Assembly: GCA_036320915.1 (NCBI GenBank)
Contig: JAXBDG010000010.1
Span: 1,240,001 to 1,304,000 of the forward strand
Source of the DNA: Linnemannia elongata
Lineage: Eukaryota > Mortierellomycota > Mortierellomycetes > Mortierellales > Mortierellaceae
Direction: 5' to 3'
DNA: 64,000 nt
Part shown: positions 12,859-24,300 of the stretch, piece after piece
Layout: every line of letters begins with the position of its first letter
Numbering within the stretch: the first letter of the stretch is position 1
Translations under genes and position numbers: made by a program
The notes under the pieces: generated by a model
What the model was told of the DNA's origin: nothing
The model's input: only the letters and a program-made list of their open reading frames with translations
Databases searched by the model: none

Positions 12859-15800
12859 AAACATGGATCTGGGTCAGTCGGGTGACTTAAAAAAAAGGGG
12901 GGGGGGACAAACTTCACATAGAAATAAGGGAAGCAATATGCGGACAACAATGTGATAACCTACAGTGAAGAGAGCTTGTTGGGGTGCGAAGCCCTTCCAT
13001 GGCTGCTGTCCGGTAAACATCTCCAGGACTAGGCATCCAAAACTCCAAATATCCACCTTGGCACCGTATGCCTTTGAAGTCACCATCTCAGGAGCCATCC
13101 TAATGAGAATAACAAATAGTAATAATTACAAGTCAACATCGGAATATGATAGAAACAAAAGTAAACGCGTTCTGTTACTTACCAGAAGACGGATCCTTGC
13201 AATGATCCGACATCCTCGTCGTATCCGCCTTGACTCTGGGCATTCTTTTTGGAAATACCGAAATCTGAAATCTTACAGATTCCTTGCTCGTCCACCAGCA
13301 CATTAGCTGCTTTAATATCCTACAAGCCGAGTACGTACAAAGAAAGTCAGCCAAGGCATGAATAACAGCACAACATATGTACAGGTACAATGTGAAGGAG
13401 ATGCTTACTCGGTGGACGATTTTCTTGCTGTGGATGTACTCAAGACCGAGCAAAATCTGTCGAGTAAAGCTCCGGATAACTGCCTCTGGGAAGGGTCCAC
13501 TTCGCTTGAGACACGACTCAATCGAGCCTCCAGAGACATACTCCAAAAAGATGTTGGCTGTCTCTTCGTTCTGTGCAAAGCCAAGGTACTGGACAATGTT
13601 TTCATGATCCAGGTCTTTAAGAACCTCCATCTCTGAAAACAGCGCCTCGACAGATGTCTTGAGTCGATCGCAGTTGCGTTCCGAGAGTGTCTGCGGCAGG
13701 TCGACTTGCTTGATGGCAATCATCTCACAGGTGTCTAGGTTGAAGGCGTGATACACTTTTCCGAACGAACCTCGTCCAATAAGTCCTCCCTTGAGATACT
13801 GGAAGGTCTTGATGGTTCCACTCTGTGGGTGCTGGTAAATGCCCTGGCGGGACTGATCCATGGCCTTGCCTGACTCGACCTGGACAACCCGTTGCTGTTG
13901 CTGCTGTACAGAAAAGCTCATCTGGGAGGTGGAGCCACCTATCGCCGGTAAACTCTCGTGGGATTCCAAAAGGTCATGTTCATCGGTGACAGGAGGCTCC
14001 TCTGGCAAGATGTGGTGTTCCTGTGCTGCCTCCTTGACAAACTCTGCAATCGAGGCTCGAGTGACGACCGCTGGGGACCCAGCAATAGGCGAGAGCTCTT
14101 CATCAAGCTCATGCACACCTAGACCGACAGAGGGCGTTGTCGAATTGTTGGTGGGCATCACCTCGGCCAAACGACTGCCCCACATCTTGGTCGACTTTCG
14201 TCGCATTACCTTGGATCCAGAGTACTGCCGCGAGAATCGGTCCTTGGCCTCCTGGGCGACAATACGGATCGACTTTTTGTGCACGATGCTACCACGGTGG
14301 CCAGGAGCGAAGCTAGAGTGGGGCGAGACTGAACCCTGGCTTGACGACATGGTCGAGTTCGAACCCCATCCGTCCGTCATCGCTGGGCTGACTCCGTGAC
14401 TCTTGAGCGCACTCGACGATCCATGGTTGGAGCCCGATGATCCGAGAATAGCCTGAGCCGGCACCATAGGCGATCCATTGAATGGCGTTGGTGGGTGCAG
14501 CTCAATAATCGGGTGATCCAAGTCGTGATCCTGGAAGAACCGCCCAAAGTTCTCGAGCAAAAAGTCCAAAGGAGGACGCTCTCCCCAAAAGTTTTCCGAC
14601 TCGTCGTCTTCCTCCTGGTCGTTCATGATATGCAGCTCGGGCGTGGGTCCTCCGTCAATCGAACGAGGAGAGTTGAGGTTGGAGTGGGACGACGTGTACT
14701 TTGTCGCAGGCTGGTACGAACTCCGCTTGCCACCGGCGCTCAAAGGCGAAGCAGGTAAACCGCTGCTGTTGATAAAGTTGACATAGTTGGCATGGCCTAC
14801 CATAGGCACATCTCCGAACCCGGGATGGTTGGCCCGGTTCATATTATAATAACTGGTGGCATTAGGGCTGCCACTGTCGTAACCCGTCCCCATGCGGTTT
14901 TGATGCGGGTAATACATTGATCCACCAGGTGAGGCTGAGCGGTCAGCTGTCCTGGCATAGTGGTTGACCAGTTTCCCGTCCTGGTCCGTGTTGCTGCCAA
15001 TGACCAGCGAAAGGTTAGGGTTTCTGGCCACGGTACGCTTGCCACTGAGAGGCGACCCCTCGATGCCAGGCGAGTTGCTTCCCGGTTTTTGCATCCTGGC
15101 CAAGTTTGTGTTGACAACGGGGCCAACTCGTGGCGAAGTCCGAGCACTGTTGGTACCGACTGAAGGCCGCCGGGTTTCATCTGCCTGGAAGTGTGGATGG
15201 GCGGGGTTGTCAACATATCGATACATCTGGGGTTGATAGGATCCGTAAGGCGATGTGTTTGCCTGATTGCTTGCGCCTTGCCCTGGGTGACGACCGGTAT
15301 TGTGGGGGTGCTTTGAGTCTGGGAAGGGTTGGTGAGGATGAACCGAATTCCAAAGATCATCCACAGGCTGCATAAAGGCCAAGTAAGGGTCTGGCTGAAA
15401 GATGTGATGATTCGAGTCTGTCGTCCGTTCGCGCTGGTGATATCCTGCCATGTCTTGCTGAGGCACACCGATGGCTGATGCTCCCTGGAAGGGCGAGTTT
15501 CGGTCGTGATTGTGCATGTGGTTATAGGACTGAGATGGGGTTGCAGCGATAGCACCTCGCTTCGGGTTCAAAATATCGATATCGGGAGGGAGAATAAGAG
15601 GCATGATGGGTGTGACCAAAAACTTGACGGATCCTTTGTTGTCGGCGTCCAGCACTAGATCCATAAGCTGCCTCTCGTTCAAAGGCGGACCTCGCGTCGA
15701 TGGGTCGTCCAATAGGGCTATGATGGACCGAAAGAGTGGATTAAAATAAATTTTATGTCATCAAAAAAAAAAAGAAAAAAAAAAAGAGGTTCTTCATATT

Positions 15801-18407
15801 TGGCACTTACGACTTCCGAGCTCCGTGGTCTCAAAGATTCCGTACTTGTTCTTTTCCGCAAGGATCCTCATCCGAGAAAAGATCTTTTCCTTGAGTACAA
15901 CAGCATTATCAATGCCTGTAATATCGACATACTTGAAGTTTTCATTGTCCAGAGTGACTTGAATGCTCTTGTTCTGTAAAAACGACAGATATGCAAGAAA
16001 AGGGAGTAGGAGCCATGTTAAAAAAACGTGTAACACGACAGGAAATGAATGAACAGTCAGGATAAAACGTACTTTGGGTGGCGCCACGGGCAAGGATACG
16101 GGCTGGGGTGCAGGTGCGGGGGGATGGTACTGGATGACATCAGCGCTGCTGTGGTTCCGCTTGTGGCTGGATCTGCGACCAAAGCCAAGAGTTCCACCGA
16201 CGACTTGCGCATCCGAATAAGGTCCTCCTCCTGATTTTGAAGGGCCAGCTCTATTGTCGTAGGATGGTCCTTGCCCGTTCGCATAATGCGCGCTGCCTTG
16301 AGAATCGAGATGAGTTCGGATATGTGGTACGGGGTTGTTCCGCCGTTCGATAAGAGAGGGTCCATTCTTGGAGCTCCCTGGAGCATCTTTGGTGCCATAT
16401 ACTGGTTCTTGGTGACGTTGGGAGTAAGGGTAGTTTCCACCGTCAGGCGAAGGTGGGGATATGGGTGACATACCCCTGCTGGATTGGGGTACGTTCAAGC
16501 CATGTGCTGCTGAGTAGTCCCTGGAGCTTCCTCTGGGTACTATCTGAGGTGGTACATTTAGGTTGGGCCGGTAATTGATGGCAGAATAGGCGATGGATGA
16601 TTGACGTGGTGCGATATTGGGTATCTTGTGGTTGAATTCCGTAGTTTCGATAGTGACATGCGCTGGTGACCGACCTGGAAGCAGCCTTAGATCTGGGTCA
16701 CTCACAGGTCGCAGGGAATTACTTGGTCGGATTTGAGGCTGCGTAAACTCATAGGTAGTTATTTCTTCGAGGGGTTCTATGGCGTCCAATGATGGTCGTG
16801 GTAGATTGGAGGCGGGTTGAAGCGCCAGGGGAGTTGCTGAAGACGATCCTGTGGATTCATCTGTAGGAGACCGGAGCATTTTTGTTGAGAGTGGCTGTTG
16901 AGAGTCCTGATCGAATGAAGTGCGGACAGTGCTGAGTTCAGAGGAGAGGGGGACGACGCTTCCGCTGCTGTTGTTGACGTGGTGGGCATTGACGTAGGGC
17001 GAGTGAACAGAGCCCCCTGGTGACATGACCATGGGTCGTGACCCTGATCCGAGACGAAGAAGGACAGGTGATCCTGAACCGGGCGAGGGCGTGTTCATGT
17101 TCTCGGCACCTATTGATGACACCGAGGCCGCCGTCTTTGTGCCTTCAACTGCGTCCTTGATCTCCCGAAGTAATATCCTGCGCTGAAAGTACGAGATGTT
17201 GGGGTCCAGCTGTTTGAGGGTAGGGTTTGTTAGTCCAACAAATGTCATGCCGTAGATTTGATGCTCTACAGTTGGAAATGAAGGAGGATAAATCGAAAAA
17301 ATTAGAGAAATAAATCAGGTCTGGTCCCATGGTGTCCAGGTTGCCGTACTAGTCGCTTTTCCGCTGACATGGGACCAACTGCCTGACTGATGTCGACTGA
17401 TACAAAAGGTAGAGTCATTCATTACCAACAAAGAGTGGTTCCAGGTACGCAAAAGGCGGTCTTGCCCTGAGCCATTGGACAACTCTATCCATGGTCCAAT
17501 CCGCAGCTGAGATACCTTCCGTGTGAGGTGGAAGTGGTTGTTGTTGAGAGGTGAGACTCATGGTACTCACATTGGCCTATTGATAAGAAAGTAAGTTATG
17601 GGTTCAATTAGCTGCCAAGAGGCGGGACAAGGAATAATAAAGAAGAAAAGAAAGAAAACAGAAAACAAAATAGGAGAGGCAAAAGTAACATACTCGTAGA
17701 TTCGCAAGAGAGGCGGATCCCTCTCGGTCGGCCGTTGTTGGACTAGGCACAGAAGATGGAGCAGAGACGGAGGCAGAGGCCGAGGATATGCCTGCCGACG
17801 TGACGTTCATGGATGACGAGGAGGCAATACCTGCTGTAGAGGCTGAGAGGTCTTTTGGGACAGGAGGGTAGGGCGATGAACCTTGGACAGGGATGGGCGG
17901 CATGGCCTTGTTGAGGTTGGTCGTTGTGATGGGAGGAGGAGGTGGTGGTGGAGGTGGCGAGGCAGCCTGTTGGAATTGTGTAGGAGAAGGTGGTCGGACG
18001 GGTTGAGGATGGAGCTGAGTCTGGGAAAGGGATGCCTGAGGGGGAGGGGTGTTGATGACATTGTGGAGGAGCTGCCGGGGCCGCGTGGATGGAGGGGTGA
18101 AGGAGCTCTGCGGGGTAGGTGGGGTGAGCTGTGGTGCTAGGGCAGAGGGCGAGTGTTGCGGTTGCTGCTGCTGTTGTTGTTGCTGTTGCTGCTGCTGCTG
18201 TTGGTTGGCGACGATACTCATGACAAATGGGTCCGAGGGGGCGCGCTTGGTGGGGCCGAGGAAAGATAGGCGACCGGACGAGGGAGTCGTAGTGGGAGTG
18301 GTATGGGTGGAGGAAGAGGTGGTGGTGGTAGTGGTAGTAGCAGTAGTAGAAGACGTGTTGGAAGAGTCGAGGAAGGGGGACGGGAAGTGAGCAGAGGAGC
18401 TCAACAT
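12623..18407 (-). CDS. MAP kinase kinase kinase, BCK1/MKH1-like, with SAM and Ras-binding-like regions
   Basis: Eight exons on the minus strand: 17694-18407, 17426-17576, 16073-17265, 15811-15973, 13409-15717, 13183-13319, 12964-13099 and 12623-12814. They give about 1,664 residues. The N-terminus is disordered, with a run of 17 Gln (about residues 70-86). A SAM domain follows at about 265-335 (DWTMDRVVQWL to QRRILLREIKDAV), then a Ras-binding-like region at about 687-790 (ITGIDNAVVLKEKIFSRM). A long Ser/Pro-rich linker leads to a C-terminal kinase domain from about 1379. Kinase landmarks are the GRGSFGKV loop, the Lys of IAIKQVDL, HRDIKAANV, SDFGIS and FWMAPEMV. Kinase details (KTSVEALFSEMEVLKDLDHENIVQYLGF, given here as a region in exon 5, and GICKISDFGIS) resemble yeast Bck1. 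It probably activates the cell-wall-integrity MAPK cascade. A Ste11/Byr2 role is the alternative, because SAM plus a Ras-binding region is also their layout. Confidence 0.9.
12827..12855. repeat. A29 homopolymer inside the last MAPKKK intron
   Basis: Twenty-nine consecutive A on the plus strand (T29 in the transcript) lie only 11 bp before the minus-strand acceptor at 12816-12815, so they form an extreme polypyrimidine tract. A G10 run is nearby at 12897-12906 in the same intron. Confidence 0.85.
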
Positions 18408-18620
18408 TGGCAGCCGGTTTTTACAAGTGAGAGTCAGAAAGAGAGTGAGTTGTTATTGCTGTTAGTGTCGATGAAATGGAAGGGGATGATCGACAGCAAG
18501 AAGAATATGTATTATAATTATTAGGGATGATGATGATGGGGGTGATTGTGATTGTGAGTGAATGGGAAAGAGAAAAGGAAAAGGAGGAAGGGGGAGAGGA
18601 GTGTGAAAAAAAGTGAAAGG

Positions 18621-18649
<29 letters not shown>
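18621..18649. repeat. A29 homopolymer
   Basis: Twenty-nine A in a row, upstream of the minus-strand MAPKKK start, where it would be T29 in the leader or promoter. Confidence 0.85.
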
Positions 18650-18651
<2 letters not shown>

Positions 18652-20105
18652 AAAAGGGGGATGAACACACATAAGAAATTGAGAGACGGAAGCAGCGCAG
18701 AAAGGAAAAAAGAATATGGAAAAAGGGACGGTGAAAGGGACGGTGGCGCACTTGTCTCTCTGCCGCTCTCTCTCTCTCTCTTACTTTCCTGTCTCCCTTT
18801 CTTCTCTTTTAAACAAACAGTTGCCCTTCCTTGCTTCCTTCCTAGGTCAATCGTTGCTCATTTTCCATGGAGACAAGAACAACCACCTCCTGTATCGCCG
18901 ATGATTACTTATTATACTCTGAGGACCACATACATGACAACTGACACATGCCTGCCTTGCCTGCCTTGCCAGTGCCACTCATACCAGCTAGGCTAGGCTA
19001 GGCTGGACATCTACCTCATAGCCACCTTTCTTTGCCAAGGAGGCAGTGAATCAGTGATCAGGCACAAAGGGCTCTTTTTGCTTTTTCTTTTTCAGGGGCC
19101 AGTTCAAATCCAGCTATCCAGTCTAATCCAGACAAACCCAGCCCAGCCAGCCCTTTCCATCTGCTCCCTTACTTGTGCTTGTCTTGTGCCCTTGGGGCAA
19201 CTATGTGTGACCTTGTATCAGTCACGTGGAATAATGATGCTCAGGGGCCATTGCGGCAAAAAGCTTTTGCTTCTTGTTTTTTTTATTTATTTTTTTTACT
19301 GCCCGTGAATGATTGATGCATCTAGGTGCCAGGACCAGGAAGTAAGAAATACTTACTTGATTGCTGGAGCACTCACTAGCTGACCCACTTTGCTCAACTA
19401 TTCATGGGTTTATATTGCCACTAGTCGATGCAGCCAGATCGGATGAAAAAATGAGAAAAGGTGGTAAAAGGATAAGACGGAGAATGTCATTTATTTCGCT
19501 ATGACTTGTTTATCCATGCATGCACGCACACCTCCTTTTAATCATTCAAAGAAATGACTCCTTCGAGTCTTACTTGCTCCATGCAGTTTTGTTGCTTCTG
19601 TTCATCATGCTACCTCATCTATGCTCTCTCTCCCTCTTCGTGCTGTGTCTCCCTCTTCTTGCTATGTATCCAATCTACACCCCTTCCCCTAGACGATATT
19701 GACCAATGAGTTCAAAGGTAATCAAATATTAAAGAACACGTCGCCTTGCTAGCACATCACTCACAGATGAACGATGTGATATGCTCAAAGTCAATCAATG
19801 GACGCGTTATGGCGTTTTTTTTTTCTTTTTTTTTTTCTCGTTTCCTTTCCGGTATGGATATGGGATGGGCTGATGTGTTTTGTTGTTCGTGGTGTCTGAC
19901 CATTCGGTCGTGCACAATTGCAAGGGCAGTTGGCCCACTCCACTTAACAAGCAAGCAATCAAACAAAACAAATAAACAACGCAAACAAACAAACAAAAAC
20001 AAGTGAGCAAAAAAAAAAAAGGGAGGGAGGGAGAAGCATCGACATGGGTGGTCGCGTGTCCCGTGTCCACACATAAAAATCTTTTGTAAAGAACCAAGGC
20101 ACTTT

Positions 20106-20178
20106 TCACTCTCACTCTCTGTCCTCTCACTCTCACTCTCACTCCCTTCTCCTCTCACTCTCACTCTCTCTCTCTCAA
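20106..20178. repeat. CTCTCACT-type pyrimidine repeat
   Basis: Repeated CTCTCACTCTCACT units lie in the divergent promoter region. Confidence 0.7.
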
Positions 20179-21326
20179 CTGACACACTTCCTCCACTTGA
20201 ACTTTCTTCGCACACCCACATTCTCTTTCTTATTCATAGCCCTAACTCAACTGCAACACTCTTTCAACACAGGTGTTTCTTCCTCAGTGCACATTCACAC
20301 ACTCTCATTCAACATTCCAATGGAGGTAATAACTTGCCACCAGCACATCTGCGGAAACCACTCCTGACAGATCAAACATGCACAACGATTGCAACCGCAC
20401 ACACACGCCACCGCCAGGCTCATCGATTAGCCATCAACCTCCTTTCTACCGCGCACCTCAAACGGACTATAAAAAAAAAGAATAAAAGAAGGCAGTGACA
20501 CCATCACCAAAAGCGAAGCGCGCAGCACCCGAGCGTACAGTGACACGGAAGGGTGCGCCATCGCCAAAGGTCGCCTTTCGAGGATGTATTGATTAGCAGG
20601 TGGACCATTTTTTGGGTGTCTATATGTGGAGAGGAAGAAGACGAAGGAAGAGTACAGAGGACGTGGCCACACAGACGACAAGAAATGAAAAGCAGACACA
20701 AATAATAAAAATGCCATGCTGTTCTCTAACATCTATTGACCTGCACTAACAACAACCCTGTTCGTGTTCATTTTTTGTATGTCTAAAAAAAAAAAAAAAA
20801 GAAGACGCCTGCGTGGACCGTTGTCGCTGCCAACTGATCTCCTCTCCCTTCTGCCGCGCAGACTCGACTGGATCTGTTTGCCTCCACCATCAGTGCCAGT
20901 GAAGAAGTTTCTTTCCTTGTTGTTTATCAGTCAACGAGTGTCTGACTGCTGAGACATCGTTCTTCTTATTATCACCATCAATCGCCTCCCTTTCCACATT
21001 CAATCAATCATCATCACCCGAGTCAAATTTTATTCTTGTTCTCCGACCCTTTTTATTTTCCCCTCTGGCTCTTCCTTCTTCTTCTTCCACCCTCACTCCT
21101 CCTTCCCCTTCTCTCCCATTCCTCCTCGTCCCTTCTTCCTTTGTGGTGTCAATTCACATCCGTCCTTGCCTTCCTTCCTCCCCTTCTTCACTTTTGCACA
21201 CTATTCTTCTTTACTCTTCATTCCTCCTTCTCCTCCCTTTCCCCTGGCCCTGACCAGTTCGCCACCTCTTCTCATTCCTCAGTCCCTTCATTCAAAAGGC
21301 ATACTCACCCAACTCCCTAACCGGCC

Positions 21327-24300
21327 ATGAATCCCAGTGTGCCCCAGGACACCACCGCCAGCCGCCATCTCAACAACAGCAATAACAACACCTCCACCAG
21401 CGACGACACCGATATAAAGCCTTCCATAGCCATCCCTACAAGTATGAACTACGCCTTGTCAAAACCAAGCATCTCACACCTTGGCAAACTTCACCCGCAG
21501 CACATAAAAAGGCCTCCGCCACCTTTCACTAACACCATGACATCCTTCCAACCCAACCCACTGCCTTTATGCTGATTAGATCTCTCTAAAGCACACAATG
21601 ATCCTATTCCATCGTCCAATTCATTACGACATGCTGTTTCCATGTCCTCTGCGTCATCAGGACAGTCGTCAAGTCAAGGAGGAGTTGGAGGGCAAACACC
21701 AGAGCAGACTCAGCCGTCGCATAGTCATACCCACCATCACCAACACAGCAACTCAACGCCACCAGCTTCTACTCAACTCTTTCAACTCGTCAACTTTCCC
21801 AGCCGACTTGTCCTGGAGAACGTCTATCTTAATGGACTCCACTCCTTGCGTAGATTCGGGATCAAGAACACGTCCCAAACGGATATTGTTGTCAAAATGA
21901 GATCCAGCCTGGGCCCACAGATTTCCTTCCAGCTGACCAACGAAAACCTGCCCTTCGATCCAGGTATGAAAGAAAAAAAAGTCTTGCATCCTTTTTGACT
22001 CTATATTTGTGGGATGAATTCCAATGGTGTCTATTATTCGTGTGCATATTTTCTTATTTCAGATGGTCTGTGTGGTCTAAACACCTCATACCCACACACG
22101 CACACACAGACACAGATACGCACACACAGACACAGATACGCCCACATCCACACGCCAGCGCACACAACAATAGTTCACGCTGCTGTCCCTCTTCATAATC
22201 TCCTTCTACTCTTCAACTTGAAGATCTGGTGTTGTATCATCGTGCTGGTTGCAGCCCACTCTCTGAATGTGGCCAAATACATTATTCGACGCATCAGAAT
22301 AGACGCTGATTGGCCCGTTGAAGCTTTACCTTGCATTCATTGGCCAATTTTCCCTATTTGTCTTTCCACTCCGTTCAAGTGCCTTTCCCCATGGCCTTGA
22401 TGCTCTTCCTTCGCTCCCTTTGGACCCATCTCGACTCTTATTTGATCGACTGATACGAATGTTTTGTATCCCAAATTTTGCCTAGACACAACTGGAAACC
22501 CGCTTCAAGTAATCTCGACCAACACTGCCGCCGCAGCCGAGGCAGGATCAACCGGACTACAATTCAACCAACTCTTCAATCACGTCAATCTTATCGACGA
22601 GGTCACGGTCGCTGCTGGAGAAACCGAATACGTCATCCTTGGGTTCTTACCGGAACCCAAGGGCAAGAACAGGAGAGGCACGTCAAACGCCAATGATGGA
22701 GCGAACAACAACTCAGGCAATGGCAGCGCCTTAGGAGATGGTGTCCAGATCTATGACGATAGCCGGCAACGAGATATCTCAGCCAACGGACTCGCAAACG
22801 GCAGCAATATCGACACCGAGGAGTTTGACTCGAACGACCAACATACTGATAGCTTCGATGCCTTTGAGGTGAACGGCCTAGTCTTCTTTTTCGCATACAA
22901 GATTATTAAGGCCAATGCAGGATCTAAAGCTTTGGGGAACGCCCCAACGCAACTACACCCAGAATCAGAGTTATCAGAGTCCCCTACCTCTACTCACGCC
23001 ACCCCCGATCCGAACTCAGATTCTTCTGGAGCCACGACCTCAACAACTCATGCCGGAGGAGGAAAACTCTTGACTGGAAGCATGCTAGAGCCCGGAAACA
23101 GTTCGTCCATCGGACCCAGCACTGCACCTCACAAAGCCGACTACCAGCACACGGTCAAATTTCGCTCGACTGTGTGCCGGTCGGTTCTCTATTCCGACAT
23201 TGGTGAAACTGGCATCAACTTTGAAGACTGCGCCGCCAATCAAGAGTACGTCAAGGACTTTACCATCTGGAACCGGAGCGAGATTCCCCTATACTGGCAA
23301 CTCAACACGGTGGATGTCAGCAGCGCATCTCGAGAGAATTGGCTTCGTTTTGTCGACTACGAGGACTCGTATGGTGGAACCGGCGCAGAGGATGCAGCGG
23401 AACATGTCGAGGAACAAGGTCAACACTCTAAAGCAGTCCAATCAAAGCCGATTCCCAGCTATGGCTACCGGCGCATCCGCGTTATTTTCCGACCCAAGGA
23501 GAATGGTGACTTTTTGTTCGACCTATTGCTCGAGAACCTGAACGATGCCAGCAACATTGAGGAGGCAACTATTCATGCAGCAGTGAGGGCGGTCTCGAGA
23601 GGAGAGGATACCCTGACAATATCGACGGGCAGTACGATGGATTTTGGTGACTGCTGTGCGGGCGTCTGGACACGACTTCCGCTTACCTTCACCAACACAG
23701 GATTGACGCCGACGGAAATCCATTTAAAGGTTGAAGGCGCAGAAGTGGTGTTTGACATCCAAACCGAGGCCGCGACAGAGGGTTCTGACCCTTCAGCGGA
23801 TCTGTCTAAAGAGGGCAAGTTTCTCCTAGATCCCGATATACAGTCTAGCTGGTATGAGAGCTCCCGTCGGTCAGAGTCCTCCGCCAATACCGACCATCCG
23901 GATCACAGCAGCGTGGGCGGTCAAGTTGGTCGGAGTCGCCTTCGAGACTGGATGGAAGATGGCCCCCAATCACCTAACGCCCTCGGATTCACGTCGTCTG
24001 CCCCCAGCGTGGCCGATTCAGCAGGAACAAAGGGGGATCGTGCAGGACGCGAGCAAGGCTTGCTGGTCGAGTCTGGGCCATCGTCCCCAGTCCTCTCCGA
24101 TGGTTTTTTCCCCGACAGCGTCCACCCCATTAACCCTACAGTCGCCAGCTATCTTGCAGGTCAAGATCTTGCACGCCCGCCGATTGAGGGGACCGAGGAA
24201 GACGGCGAGTCAGAGGCGGATACGACAAGCGTTCAGGACTCTTTGACAGCGAACAGCTTAGTCAGCCACAAGAAGCGACCCAGCCTGCGGTCCATCTCGT

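Larger units (their letters stand above)
18408..21326. promoter_or_regulatory. 2.9-kb divergent intergenic region, MAPKKK / giant ASH-repeat gene
   Basis: This is the longest gap between divergent genes in the core part. It contains an A29 run (18621-18649), GCTAGGCTAG repeats near 18988, CTCTCACT repeats (about 20106-20178) and a strongly pyrimidine-rich 300 bp directly before the plus-strand ATG. Open frames inside are low-complexity and I do not support any of them as a gene. It presumably holds long 5' leaders or promoters for both flanking genes. Confidence 0.55.

Noticed and set aside
19085..19120. AGTTCAAATCC resembling a tRNA B box
   Set aside because: Flanks do not fold into a cloverleaf and no A box is present.
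22099..22143. Short regular repeats considered as a CRISPR-like array
   Set aside because: Only two CA-rich units without unique spacers, inside a eukaryotic intron.
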